Below are positions 34,022 through 42,996 of a stretch of DNA of 64,000 nt, piece by piece. The notes under the pieces are model-generated. The model saw only the letters and a list, made by a program, of their open reading frames with translations, did not search any database and was not told the origin of the DNA. How positions within the stretch are numbered: the first letter of the stretch is position 1; every line of letters begins with the position of its first letter. Made by a program: the position numbers and the translations under genes. The DNA comes from Akkermansiaceae bacterium UBA6138 (lineage in GTDB: Bacteria; Verrucomicrobiota; Verrucomicrobiia; Verrucomicrobiales; DEV007). The stretch spans positions 332 to 64,331 of the forward strand of contig DIVG01000028.1 of the NCBI GenBank assembly GCA_002422425.1, given 5' to 3'.

Positions 34022-34396
34022 CTACAGGTCGGCTCCGGCGGGGGGGCTGCTGCGGTGGAAGATCCAGCGGGCCCAGCCGATGAGGAAAGAGATCCCGCCG
34101 ATCGGGGTGATCGCACCGAGCCTGGAGAGGTCGGTGAGGGCAAGGGCGTAGAGACTGCCCGAGAAAATGATGATCCCGGCGAGGAACCAGTAGTAGCCGA
34201 GCGGTCGTCCCGGCAGCATCGCGAGAACGAAGAGGGCGAGTCCGTGGAGGAGGTGGTAGTGGGTCGCTGTCTCCCAGTTGTCGAGCCGTCCCGTTTCCTC
34301 GAGCCGGTCGGCGAGGCCGTGGGCTCCGAAGGCGCCGAGGGCGATACCGAGAAAAAGAACGAGGGCGGCGAGGCGGATGCGGGCGGTGGAGGACAT
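34022..34396 (-). CDS. DUF423 family membrane protein
   Basis: Integral membrane protein of 124 aa with four hydrophobic segments. The start at 34396 begins MSSTARIRLAALVLFLG; a longer open frame upstream is not supported. Family marks are LGAFGAHGL near residue 20, THYHLLHGLALF around residue 45 and AITPIGGISFLIGWA near the C-terminus, all typical of DUF423 (YgdD-like). The function is unknown. It lies 33 bp from the NIPSNAP gene and may be co-transcribed with it. Confidence 0.88.
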   Translation of the reverse strand: MSSTARIRLAALVLFLGIALGAFGAHGLADRLEETGRLDNWETATHYHLLHGLALFVLAMLPGRPLGYYWFLAGIIIFSGSLYALALTDLSRLGAITPIGGISFLIGWARWIFHRSSPPAGADL

Positions 34397-34497
34397 GGCG
34401 GGAGGGGCGTTACTGGCCTCAGTTAACACGCGTTTTCTCCCGCGTTCAAGGGGGCGACGGTGAAATGCTCGACCGGGAATTGCCGGGATATGCGCGC

Positions 34498-34527
34498 TTG
34501 ACCGGCGGCGGGCGTCCGGCCTATTTT
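34498..34527 (+). promoter_or_regulatory. predicted promoter of DUF1080 gene, leaderless type
   Basis: TTGACC (34498-34503), an 18-bp spacer and TATTTT (34522-34527); the -10 box ends 8 bp before the ATG at 34536. No ribosome-binding site is seen. Confidence 0.5.
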
Positions 34528-34535
34528 CCGGACCC

Positions 34536-35177
34536 ATGAAAAAACTGTTCCCCCTGCTCTTTCTCGTCGCCGGACTCCACGCCGGCGAGCCGGTCTCTCT
34601 CTTTGACGGAAAAACCTTCAACGGCTGGACGGGGCAGGACGGCGAAGCTCCCGGTGCGGGCTGGAGCATCATCGACGGTGTCCTGCAACTCGACGGCAAG
34701 GGCGGCAATCTTTTTTCGGAAAAGGAGTATACGAATTTCGATCTCCAGTGGGAGTGGAAGCTCGCCGAGGGCGGCAACAACGGGGTAAAATACTGGGTCA
34801 CCAAGGTGGGCGGGAAAGAATGGCTCGGCCTCGAGTATCAGATGCTCGATGATCAGAAGCACCCCGACGGGAAGAACGGGGCGAAGCGTCTCACTGCCTC
34901 CTTTTACGACATCCAGGCTCCGTCCGTGACGACGCCGGTGAAGGCCCCGGGCGAGTGGAATCTCAGCCGCGTCGTCGCGAAAGACGGCAAACTGCAGCAT
35001 TGGCTCAATGGTGTCCTCGTCGGTGAGGCGGACACGAGTTCCGCCGAGTGGAAGGCGAATCTAGCCGCGAGCAAGTTCAAGGAAAAAGCGGGCTTTGCTC
35101 CGGGCAAGGGGCGCATCATGTTGACCGATCACCAGGACAAAACCTGGTATCGCAACATTCGCATCACCGAACTCTGA
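34536..35177 (+). CDS. DUF1080 (3-keto-disaccharide hydrolase-like) secreted protein
   Basis: Exported protein of 213 aa: signal MKKLFPLLFLVAGLHAGE followed by one concanavalin-like domain of the DUF1080 type. Marks are SLFDGKTFNGWTG, GGNLFSEKEYTNFDLQWEWK, NNGVKYWV, GLEYQMLDDQKHPDG and a C-terminal TWYRNIRITEL. Members of this family have been described as 3-keto-glycoside hydrolases or binding proteins and are greatly expanded in PVC bacteria. It is single and convergent with the ECF sigma/anti-sigma pair. Confidence 0.9.
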   Translation: MKKLFPLLFLVAGLHAGEPVSLFDGKTFNGWTGQDGEAPGAGWSIIDGVLQLDGKGGNLFSEKEYTNFDLQWEWKLAEGGNNGVKYWVTKVGGKEWLGLEYQMLDDQKHPDGKNGAKRLTASFYDIQAPSVTTPVKAPGEWNLSRVVAKDGKLQHWLNGVLVGEADTSSAEWKANLAASKFKEKAGFAPGKGRIMLTDHQDKTWYRNIRITEL

Positions 35178-35186
35178 TCCGCTTTC

Positions 35187-36107
35187 TCAGCGGGTCATGT
35201 CCTGAGGCGAGGCGTATTTCTCGGCAGGGGCACTCTCGACCGAGAAGCTCCCGTTGTTCAGGATGAGCTGGTCGCCGGGCGCGAATCGACCAAGTTTGCC
35301 GCCGTCGATTTCGAAGGACTGGACGCCCGAGAGGACGACGGAGCCGGAGAGGGGATCAAAGCGGAGACTTTTCGCGCGGGCGACTCGGCGGGGCAACTCC
35401 TGGATCACCGTGACGTTGTTCGCGAGGAGGGGAGAGGCGTCGATGGCGAGTGTCCGTCCGGACACAGGGACGCTGACCTCGCCGGCCTCGATGCGGTAAT
35501 GGGCGTGCTCGACGACTACGCTGCCCTGATAGAGGCGGCGCTCGGATGAGGCGAACGAGGTATCGGCGGTGATGCGGAAGTTTTCCTGGCGTCCGCCGGC
35601 GGCGGGGAGTGACTCAAATGAAGGCCCGAGCGTCGTGATAAGTTCGTAATTCGCCGGGGCGATGCCCGGTGCGGCACCCGCCACGAGGGAGGGGGACTCC
35701 AGGGGCACGGGCCCGGGGTAGGCTTTCGCTGTCACCTGCGGAGCGGCGGTGTCGGCCGCCGTCTTCTTTGTTGCCGTTGACATCTCAAGGTAGCGAACGG
35801 TGAAATGGAGTTCCTCGGACGGGCGTGGCTGACGCCCTGTGCCGGGCATGGACAGCGTCACGAAGCCGAGGGCGACGAGAGCGGCAGCCGCAGCCGAACC
35901 GGCAAGCCAGGGGCGCCACTGGATGACCGGACGTTTCTCTCTTTCTCGCGATATCGCAGGGCGGTGATGGACCGTCTCGAGAAGGATGCGGTGGATCATC
36001 TCCGCGTCGCTTCCGTCCCTGCCGAGGCGGGCATGTTCGGAGAGGGCCGCGTCGACAAAACGTTCGCCGCCGGGGAGTTGGTCGTCCGGAGAGGAGTTCG
36101 GGTTCAT
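35187..36107 (-). CDS. probable anti-sigma factor with LptA/OstA-like C-terminal region
   Basis: Protein of 306 aa, coupled to the ECF sigma gene (ATGA overlap), so probably its anti-sigma partner. Residues 1-75 are cytosolic with a zinc-free helical part (FVDAALSEHARLGRDGSDAEMIHRIL). One transmembrane helix follows (LAGSAAAAALVALGFVTLSM). The C-terminal, extracytoplasmic half contains beta-strand repeats reminiscent of LptA/OstA: YQGSVVVEHAHYRIEAGEV and SLRFDPLSGSVVLSGVQSFE. That would fit sensing of an outer-membrane or LPS-transport state. The LptA resemblance is by eye and moderate. The ATG at 36107 is chosen over an open frame to 36152. Confidence 0.65.
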   Translation of the reverse strand: MNPNSSPDDQLPGGERFVDAALSEHARLGRDGSDAEMIHRILLETVHHRPAISREREKRPVIQWRPWLAGSAAAAALVALGFVTLSMPGTGRQPRPSEELHFTVRYLEMSTATKKTAADTAAPQVTAKAYPGPVPLESPSLVAGAAPGIAPANYELITTLGPSFESLPAAGGRQENFRITADTSFASSERRLYQGSVVVEHAHYRIEAGEVSVPVSGRTLAIDASPLLANNVTVIQELPRRVARAKSLRFDPLSGSVVLSGVQSFEIDGGKLGRFAPGDQLILNNGSFSVESAPAEKYASPQDMTR

Positions 36108-36685
36108 GGTTCCGGTAATGAAAGGGTCTGGCCCGATTTTAAATCGAGGCATTGTTTGAGGAGGGCACGGGCGCGCTGCAGCCGTTTGCGCACGGCGGCG
36201 GGGGCGACCTGGAGGAGTTCGGCGACCTCATCGCCGCTGCGCCCTTCGTAGTAATAGGCGTTGACGACTTCGCGGAGATTAACGGGGAGACGATTGAGGC
36301 ACTGCTCGAGGGCGTCGAAGAGTGAGTTGTCCTCCTGCACACGGCGGTTCTGCCAGAGGGCGATGTCGGCGTCGATGCGGGCGAGTTCGTTGTCGTTGAG
36401 ATCGTAGCGCTTGTTTTTGCGCAGCCACTCCCGCCACTTGTTGCGCAAGATGCCGCGCATCCAGGTGGCGAAGTCGCGGGTCACGTCGAAAAGAGCGATT
36501 TTCTCGTAGGCGACAATGAAGGACTCCTGCACGATGTCGCGGGCGGTCGCGTCGTTCCGCGTCAGGGCAACGGCGTAAACGAGCAGGTCACGGTGGTGCC
36601 TCTTCACCAGTGCGGCGAAGTCCCCGGGGTGTCTCGGATCGAGATCACCGTTCTGTGGCCGGTCATCGATGGGGAGAAGATGCAT
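36104..36685 (-). CDS. ECF-type RNA polymerase sigma factor
   Basis: Sigma-70 family protein of 193 aa with regions 2 and 4 only. Region 2 is around residues 20-90 (ALVKRHHRDLLVYAVALTRN, DIVQESFIVAYEKIALFD, FATWMRGILRNKWREWLRK). Region 4 is around residues 125-180 (CLNRLPVNLREVVNAYYYE, DEVAELLQVAPAAVRKRLQRAR). It is encoded four bases over the start of the presumed anti-sigma factor. PVC genomes carry many ECF pairs; the target genes here are unknown. Confidence 0.9.
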   Translation of the reverse strand: MHLLPIDDRPQNGDLDPRHPGDFAALVKRHHRDLLVYAVALTRNDATARDIVQESFIVAYEKIALFDVTRDFATWMRGILRNKWREWLRKNKRYDLNDNELARIDADIALWQNRRVQEDNSLFDALEQCLNRLPVNLREVVNAYYYEGRSGDEVAELLQVAPAAVRKRLQRARALLKQCLDLKSGQTLSLPEP

Positions 36686-36949
36686 GTCCTGCCCCCTTTT
36701 GACCAGAGCGCAGCGATTTGTGACAATTTTTCACCCCCGCCCCGGATTCCGCAGAAGGGAGTTGTATGAATAAGTGTTACTAATGGTTCCGGCGCTGAAT
36801 GAGCTGTATACACGCCGAAAAAACTTCCATTCGGCTTACTCAATTAGTCTGGCTAATTTACGCGATTAATCCACAAATTCCTTTTGCACCGTGTGGGACA
36901 CCCTCTATTTTTGCAGCGAGCTGGAAAGATTATCAGTTTAAACTCCCCT
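36686..36949. other. gene-poor regulatory stretch between divergent genes
   Basis: 264 bp between the divergent ECF sigma gene and the PQQ-propeller gene. It is clearly more AT-rich than its surroundings (runs such as aatttacgcgattaatcc), consistent with promoters in both directions. No definite -35/-10 pair and no small ORF with convincing features is seen. Confidence 0.4.
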
Positions 36950-39238
36950 ATGACACTGACCTCACGAATTTGCAGCCTTCTCATGGCTCTTGGTGCTTCC
37001 GCCGTCGCGCAGGAAGCGGATATTCACCAGGGAAACTGGGCCTCGTGGCGCGGCCCCCTGCAGAACGGGGTCAGCCTCGAGAGCTACGAGGGCTACGAGT
37101 TCAACGCCGCGCCGGTCTGGACTGACGCCATTTCGGGGCGGGGGACACCGGTCATTTTCAACGGCCGCCTCTATTCGTGGGGCTATCGTGGCAACGGCTC
37201 CGAGCTGATGGAAGTGCTCCAGGCCCGCGAGGAGGAAACCGGCAAGGTGATCTGGGAACGCGAGACGCAGGATTTCATGTCCGACACGGCCTACAGCCGC
37301 TACACGGTGGGTTCCCCGACGGTGGATCCGGCGACCGGCAACATTTTCCTCGCCAACACCTACGGGGAGGCGATGTGCTTCAATCCCGATGGTGATATCG
37401 TCTGGTATCATTCGATGGTCGAGCGCTTCGGGCGTCTCACCTTTCCCAACGGCCGCGCCGGTTGTGTTGTCGTCGATGGCGACATCGCCATCGTCCGCGG
37501 GGTGACGAGTTACTGGGGCGCGGATGGCCCGGCCCGCGACCGTTTCTTCGGATTCGACAAAAACACCGGCGAACTGCTCTGGTCCTCGACTCCGGGAGTG
37601 GGTCCTCCGTATTTGAAAGACAGCTCTTTCAGCACACCCCTGCTCGCCACGGTTGACGGGCGTCGCGTTTTTTACGCCGGGACGGGTTGCGGCAACATCG
37701 TCTGCGTGAATATCGGTGACGGCACACCGGTCTGGCGTTGGCAGGTCTCGAAGGGGGGCATCAATGCCACTCCAGTGATCGATGGTGACAGGCTCATCGC
37801 CATCCACGGGGCGGAAAACTGGGACAACACCGAGACCGGTCGTCTTTTTGCGATTCGCTTCCCTACGGATCTTGATGCTCCCGGTGGTGCCGTCGAGGAA
37901 GGCCAGGGCGGGGCGCCGAAGCTCGGTCCGGAAATCGAAGCGTGGCGATTCCCCTTCGAGCAGTTCAACTGCTCGCCTCTCGTTCAGGGCGGCAAGGTCT
38001 ATCAAATGGACAAAACGGGTCTTCTTGTCTGTCTCGACAGCGAGAGCGGCAAGATGCTCTGGGAGGCCAAGCTCGCCAACGAGCAACTCTTCTCCTCGCC
38101 CCTCTACGCCGACGGTAAACTCTACATCACGACCTCGCCCGGCGATCTTATCATTCTCGATGTCACCGGTGACCAGCCTGAAGAAGTCGCCAAGGTGAAG
38201 CTCGAGGGCAACTGCTACGGGTCCGCCATGATCTGCAGCGGACGTCTTTACGTCCACACCTCCGAGAAGCTCTACGCCTTCGAATTGAAGAATACGGGAA
38301 TCAAGTGGGCAAAAGCCCCTGCCGACGAGCGTCCCGTCCCGGGACCCCCTGCCAAGCTCCTCCCCGTCCCTTCGGATGTTCTCCTCATGCCGGGGACTTC
38401 GCAGAAAGTGACGCTCCGCACTCTTGACGCCGCCGGTAACCACATCGGCACGGTCGAGACCGCCGAGTGGGCAAAATTCATTCCGCCGACGGCGCGGGTG
38501 AAGTCCGAAATGGACGCCGCTTTCGAAGGCAATACGATCTCCGCCGGTGCCGAGGCGAAAGAGTCCGCCGGTGCGTGGAAAGCCACCTCCGGGGAGCTCA
38601 GCGGGATCCTCCGCGGTCGTGTCTCGAAGAATCTGCCTTATTCGCAGGACTTTGAGGGCTTCGAACTGCCCGAGACTCATCCCGTCGACAAGGTAAACTT
38701 CGGTCACCCGCCGCTTCCATGGATCGGGGCGCGTCTCAAGTGGGATATCCGTGAACTCGACGGCAACAAGGTTCTCGCGAAGACCCTTGATTCCGTGCTC
38801 TTCCAGCGCGGCCTGACTTTCATCGGGAAGCCGACCGCAAAGAACTACACGATGCAGGCCGACGTCATGACTGATGGCAGCCGTCGCGTCAAGTCCGTCG
38901 TGGGGCTGATCAACCAGCGTTATATCATTGCTCTCGTCGGTAACTCCAACGTTGTTGAGATTAGCTCCAATCACGAGCACCTCCGCGACAGTGTGCCGTT
39001 CCCGATCTCGGCCAATGTCTGGTACACGCTCAAAACGCGCGTCGATGTTGCCGAAGACGGTTCCGGTGTCATCCGCGCCAAGGCCTGGCAAAAGGGCGAT
39101 CCCGAGCCCGAAGCGTGGACGATCGAGACCAAGCACCAGCACGCCTATCCCGAAGGGGCCCCGGGTGTTTACGGTTTTTCCCCACAGGCGCAGAAGAGTG
39201 TCTTCATCGACAACCTCACCGTGACCCCCAACGAATAA
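36950..39238 (+). CDS. large PQQ/BamB-like beta-propeller protein
   Basis: Exported protein of 762 aa from the ATG at 36950, which starts a signal peptide ending SAVAQ. Residues about 30-440 form a PQQ-type beta-propeller: repeated blades such as FGFDKNTGELLWSS, VCVNIGDGTPVWRW and VCLDSESGKMLWEAK. After residue 470 comes a beta-sandwich stretch (VLLMPGTSQKVTLRTLDAAGN) and a C-terminal domain of about 180 residues ending VFIDNLTVTPNE. No c-type heme motif is visible. It is followed after 52 bp by a second propeller lipoprotein. Possible roles: scaffold or binding protein at the cell envelope; PQQ binding itself is not shown. Confidence 0.82.
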   Translation: MTLTSRICSLLMALGASAVAQEADIHQGNWASWRGPLQNGVSLESYEGYEFNAAPVWTDAISGRGTPVIFNGRLYSWGYRGNGSELMEVLQAREEETGKVIWERETQDFMSDTAYSRYTVGSPTVDPATGNIFLANTYGEAMCFNPDGDIVWYHSMVERFGRLTFPNGRAGCVVVDGDIAIVRGVTSYWGADGPARDRFFGFDKNTGELLWSSTPGVGPPYLKDSSFSTPLLATVDGRRVFYAGTGCGNIVCVNIGDGTPVWRWQVSKGGINATPVIDGDRLIAIHGAENWDNTETGRLFAIRFPTDLDAPGGAVEEGQGGAPKLGPEIEAWRFPFEQFNCSPLVQGGKVYQMDKTGLLVCLDSESGKMLWEAKLANEQLFSSPLYADGKLYITTSPGDLIILDVTGDQPEEVAKVKLEGNCYGSAMICSGRLYVHTSEKLYAFELKNTGIKWAKAPADERPVPGPPAKLLPVPSDVLLMPGTSQKVTLRTLDAAGNHIGTVETAEWAKFIPPTARVKSEMDAAFEGNTISAGAEAKESAGAWKATSGELSGILRGRVSKNLPYSQDFEGFELPETHPVDKVNFGHPPLPWIGARLKWDIRELDGNKVLAKTLDSVLFQRGLTFIGKPTAKNYTMQADVMTDGSRRVKSVVGLINQRYIIALVGNSNVVEISSNHEHLRDSVPFPISANVWYTLKTRVDVAEDGSGVIRAKAWQKGDPEPEAWTIETKHQHAYPEGAPGVYGFSPQAQKSVFIDNLTVTPNE

Positions 39239-39290
39239 TATCTCTGATCACCAGCCCAAGTCCTGCTGACATTTGCCACCCGACCTACCC

Positions 39291-40982
39291 ATGAAAAAAT
39301 CCGACACCCTTATTGCCCTGGCTGCGGCCGGCTCCCTCTTTGCGGTATCCTGCGACCGGGCCTCCGAGCCTGCCGCTCCCGAGACGCCCGCTGCCCCTGA
39401 AGCGGCGCCGGCACCGGCCGAGTCATCGGTCACTCCTGACGCTGCGAAAGTCGAAGCGCGATCCTATGCCGCCGAGGATGATGACGCCAGCGGGGGCGAG
39501 TGGCCCCAGTGGGGGCGCGACGGTTCCAAGAACATGTTTTCGCCGGCGAAGAATATCGCCATCGATATCACTTCCGGGGAAGTGGGTGAAGGCGGCGAAG
39601 TGAGCGGTGCAAAAGGGGCCAGGTGGGTCGCCAAGCTCGGTTCCCAGGCCTACGGAACTCCCACGATTTATCAGGGTCAGGTCTTTGTCGGGACCAACAA
39701 CGAAGAACCCCGCATCGATGTGGTGAAGGGTGACTACGGCATTGTCATGGCCTTCGACGAGAAGACCGGCGGTCTCAACTGGCAGTTCAGTGTGCCGAAG
39801 CTCGAAGCAGGCAAGGTGTCTGACTGGGAGTATCTTGGGATCTGCTCATCTCTGCTCCTTGACGGGAAGCACGGCTACATCATCTCCAACCGCGGCGAGA
39901 TCATCTGTCTTGATACCTACGGATTGAGCGACGGTAACGACGGGCCCTTTTTGGATGAAGCAAAATATGTCGTCGGCGGCCTTGAGAAACTCGACCAGGC
40001 TGAGCCGGTCGATAAGGGTCCCAAGGGTGGTGATATCATCTGGGGATATGACATGCGTTCCGAACTGGGCGTCTTCCCCCACAACGTGACTTCCAGCTCC
40101 GCCGTGCTTGCGGGTGACTACATCTTCGCCAGCACCTCGAACGGGGTTGACTGGTCGCACATCAACATCCCCGCTCCGACCGCCCCCTGTCTTATTGCCG
40201 TTCACAAAGAGACCGGTGAACTCGTCGCCGAAGAGGCCAGCGGGATCAGTGAGAACATCATGCACGCGAACTGGTCCTCGCCCACCTATGCGGAGATCAA
40301 CGGTGTTCCGACCGTTATTTTCGGTGCGGGTGATGGATTCACCTACGGCTTCCACGCCTCTGAATTTGACGTCGAGGAAGACGGCGGAGAGAAGTTCAAT
40401 CTTTTCAAGGAACTCTGGAAAGTGGACACCTGCCCCAAAGAGTATCGTTTCGACGATAAGGGCGAGCCGATCAAGTATGCGACCTATCCCGGGCCTTCCG
40501 AGATTATCTCCACTCCCGTCGTTTACCAGAACAAGGTCTACATAGCGATCGGTCAGGATCCCGAGCACGGCGAAGGTGTCGGCGCCATCACCTGTATTGA
40601 TCCTTCCAAGGGCAATGGCGACGACGCCATTGTCTGGCAGTTCAAGGAGCTCGGCCGCACCATCTCGACTCCTTCCGTGGCCGACGGTCTTGTCTACATC
40701 GCCGACTACTCGGGCCGTCTTTTCTGTCTCGATGCCGAGACCGGTGAGAAGTACTGGGAGCACGACACTCTTTCCCACATCTGGAGCTCGACTCTCGTCG
40801 TGGACGGCAAGGTCTTCCTTGGCAACGAAGACGGTGAGTTGGTCGTCCTCAAGGCCGGCAAGGAGTATGAGGAGATCGCGACGATCGGTTACCCCGCCCC
40901 CATCTACTCCACCTGCGTCGTGGCGAACGGGACTCTCTACGTGATGACCCAGACCCACCTTTACGCTTACGGGAAACCCTGA
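39291..40982 (+). CDS. PQQ/BamB-like beta-propeller lipoprotein
   Basis: Lipoprotein of 563 aa; the ATG at 39291 places lipobox AVSC at the end of the signal. A Pro/Ala/Glu-rich linker of about 35 residues follows, then GGEWPQWGRDGSKNMFSP and blades of a PQQ-type propeller (GIVMAFDEKTGGLNWQFSV, RLFCLDAETGEKYWEHD, QTHLYAYGKP). It is anchored to a membrane and faces the periplasm or outside. The tight spacing to the previous propeller gene suggests partner proteins; the downstream symporter genes could belong to the same transport unit. Confidence 0.85.
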   Translation: MKKSDTLIALAAAGSLFAVSCDRASEPAAPETPAAPEAAPAPAESSVTPDAAKVEARSYAAEDDDASGGEWPQWGRDGSKNMFSPAKNIAIDITSGEVGEGGEVSGAKGARWVAKLGSQAYGTPTIYQGQVFVGTNNEEPRIDVVKGDYGIVMAFDEKTGGLNWQFSVPKLEAGKVSDWEYLGICSSLLLDGKHGYIISNRGEIICLDTYGLSDGNDGPFLDEAKYVVGGLEKLDQAEPVDKGPKGGDIIWGYDMRSELGVFPHNVTSSSAVLAGDYIFASTSNGVDWSHINIPAPTAPCLIAVHKETGELVAEEASGISENIMHANWSSPTYAEINGVPTVIFGAGDGFTYGFHASEFDVEEDGGEKFNLFKELWKVDTCPKEYRFDDKGEPIKYATYPGPSEIISTPVVYQNKVYIAIGQDPEHGEGVGAITCIDPSKGNGDDAIVWQFKELGRTISTPSVADGLVYIADYSGRLFCLDAETGEKYWEHDTLSHIWSSTLVVDGKVFLGNEDGELVVLKAGKEYEEIATIGYPAPIYSTCVVANGTLYVMTQTHLYAYGKP

Positions 40983-41047
40983 GCTCATTTTTGAAGGGCG
41001 CCGCAGTGAGTGGTGCCTTTTTTATCGCCCCTCGCTTTCTACCGGTC

Positions 41048-41269
41048 ATGAGTTCCAAGGTCGTCGTTGTCGTCTTTTTTATCTTCGCCATCCTTCATCA
41101 CGATGTCTGGAACTGGAATAATCGCTCGCTCTGGCTGGGATTTCTCCCTGCCGGTCTCGCTTATCACGTGGCCTATTCTCTGATCGCGGGGATCTTCTGG
41201 TATCTGGTGACCCGTTATGCGTGGCCGCATGCGACCGAAGCCTGGGCCGAAAAGGGCTCAGGCGAGTGA
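41048..41269 (+). CDS. small DUF3311-like membrane protein
   Basis: Membrane protein of 73 aa; the start at 41048 is chosen as the shortest ATG form beginning MSSKVVVVVFFIFAIL. Two hydrophobic helices, the second in LIAGIFWYLVTRYAWP, with HHDVWNWNNR and LGFLPAGLAYHVAYS between. This pattern and the position directly before a sodium:solute symporter match DUF3311, which in many bacteria is encoded immediately upstream of such symporters as a small accessory subunit. Confidence 0.8.
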   Translation: MSSKVVVVVFFIFAILHHDVWNWNNRSLWLGFLPAGLAYHVAYSLIAGIFWYLVTRYAWPHATEAWAEKGSGE

Positions 41270-41323
41270 GGGGCAGCCTCCCTCGAACCTCTTTTCATCG
41301 CGTCGTCATTCGTCACGATCCTC

Positions 41324-42883
41324 ATGACCACCTTTTATATACTTGTCGGATATCTGGCCCTTCTCATGGGGCTTGGACTGCTCAGCAACCGCTTTTTCAA
41401 GGGCACCAGCGCGGACTTTTTCGTGGTGAGCCGCTCGGTGGGATCCTTCCTGCTCCTGATGTCGATCTTCGGAACGACGATGACGGGTTTCGCCATCGTG
41501 GGATCGACGGCAAAGTCCTACACTGACGGCGTCGGCGTCTACGGGCTCATGGCCTCGTGGTCGGGATTGATGCACTCGGCCGTTTTTTTTGCGGTGGGAA
41601 TCAAGTTATGGGCGGTCGGGAAGCGCTACGGATATATGACGCAATGCGAGTATTTCCGCGATCGCTTCGAATCCGATAGACTCGGCTATGTTCTCTTTCC
41701 CATCCTCGTGTTGCTCGTGATTCCCTACCTCCTCGTCGGGGTCATCGCGGCGGGCAAATTCATCCAGCCGACCACGGCGGGGTTATTTCCCGAGGCGTTC
41801 CCCATGCCAAACCTGCCCAACGGCAATCCGCATCCGCTCAACGGGGGGATTCCTCCGGCGGTCGGCGGGGGAGTCATCTGTCTTATCGTGCTGTTTTACG
41901 TTTTCTTCGGCGGTCTCCGCGGCGCGGTCTGGGCGAATACTTTTCAAACGATCGTCTTCATGGGCACCGGGGTGATCGCGTTTTACATGATCTCGAAGAA
42001 TCTGGGAGGACTCAAGGCGGCCAGTGAAGCCGTCGCCGCGAGCGACTTCGGGGCCGAGCGTCTCGGACGCGAGGGTATGATGAGTAAACTGCAGTTCCTC
42101 AGTTACTGCTTTGTGCCCCTGTCCGTCGGCATGTTCCCGCACCTCTTCCAGCACTGGCTCACCGCCAAAAGTGCAAAGAGCTTTAAACTCACGGTGGTGG
42201 CCTTTCCTCTTTTCATCATGATCGTCTGGGTTCCGTGTGTCCTCATCGGGATCTGGGCGGCCGGCTACCTCGGTCCGCTCGATCCGGGGCAGTCACCGAA
42301 CTCCGTTCTCGGCCGGATGGTGGGACAGCTCGTTCACTCTCCCGTCCTCACCGGTCTCGTCGGGGCGGGCGTGCTCGCAGCGATCATGTCTTCGCTCGAC
42401 TCGCAGTTCATGTGTCTCGGGACGATGTTCACGAACGATATCGTGATGAAAAAATACGGCGCGGACCGCTTCACCGACCGGCAGAAGATCTGGATCGCTC
42501 GGGGCTTCATTCTTTTTGTCGTCGGGGCGACCTATCTCCTCGCTATTGCCCTGCAGGACAGTGCCCACGTCTTTGACCTCGGGGTCTGGTGTTTCAGCGG
42601 TTTTGCCGGTCTTTTCCCCCTCGTCTTTGCCTCGGTCTTCTGGAAGCGGGTCACTCTGCCCGGAGCCTACGCCTGCATCCTTTCCACTGCCCTGGCGTGG
42701 GGATACCTTTTCTATCATGACATCCTCGCCGCGAAGCCCGCAGGCGTCGGCGACGAGGAAATGCTCGTCTTCGGCATGATGCCTGTGGCCATCATTATTG
42801 CGATCTCCACTGTCTCGCTCGTCGTAGTTTCTCTTCTCACAAAGAAACCATCCGAAGCGATCATACGTAAGTTTTTCGTCTGA
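41324..42883 (+). CDS. sodium:solute symporter (SSS family)
   Basis: Inner-membrane transporter of 519 aa with about 13 hydrophobic segments. Family marks are YLALLMGLGLLSNRFFKGT (helix 1), FFVVSRSVGSFLLLMSIFGTTMTGFA, CLIVLFYVFFGGLRGAVWANTFQ (conserved GGLRGAVW) and GVLAAIMSSLDSQF (the SSS signature near helix 8). The substrate may be a sugar, organic acid or amino acid. A small DUF3311 protein precedes it by 54 bp. A weak hairpin (CCTCT 42929-42933 / AGAGG 42950-42954) follows the stop and may end the transcript. Confidence 0.93.
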   Translation: MTTFYILVGYLALLMGLGLLSNRFFKGTSADFFVVSRSVGSFLLLMSIFGTTMTGFAIVGSTAKSYTDGVGVYGLMASWSGLMHSAVFFAVGIKLWAVGKRYGYMTQCEYFRDRFESDRLGYVLFPILVLLVIPYLLVGVIAAGKFIQPTTAGLFPEAFPMPNLPNGNPHPLNGGIPPAVGGGVICLIVLFYVFFGGLRGAVWANTFQTIVFMGTGVIAFYMISKNLGGLKAASEAVAASDFGAERLGREGMMSKLQFLSYCFVPLSVGMFPHLFQHWLTAKSAKSFKLTVVAFPLFIMIVWVPCVLIGIWAAGYLGPLDPGQSPNSVLGRMVGQLVHSPVLTGLVGAGVLAAIMSSLDSQFMCLGTMFTNDIVMKKYGADRFTDRQKIWIARGFILFVVGATYLLAIALQDSAHVFDLGVWCFSGFAGLFPLVFASVFWKRVTLPGAYACILSTALAWGYLFYHDILAAKPAGVGDEEMLVFGMMPVAIIIAISTVSLVVVSLLTKKPSEAIIRKFFV

Positions 42884-42996
42884 TCGGGTGAGACCCGGAA
42901 CTGGACCTTGTCAGGTAATCGACCAAACCCTCTTAGCCGGCCGAAGGGCAGAGGAACCCTTTCAAAAAAATACAACCGCTCTGACTCAAAACGACT

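Noticed and set aside
36962..39142. 726-codon minus-strand ORF opposite the propeller gene
   Set aside because: Antisense shadow of a clear exported propeller protein; no motif in the minus frame.
42929..42954. Possible riboswitch or attenuator between the symporter and ligase genes
   Set aside because: Only a 5-bp stem (CCTCT/AGAGG) is clear, with no known riboswitch core and no T-run; treated as a weak hairpin only.
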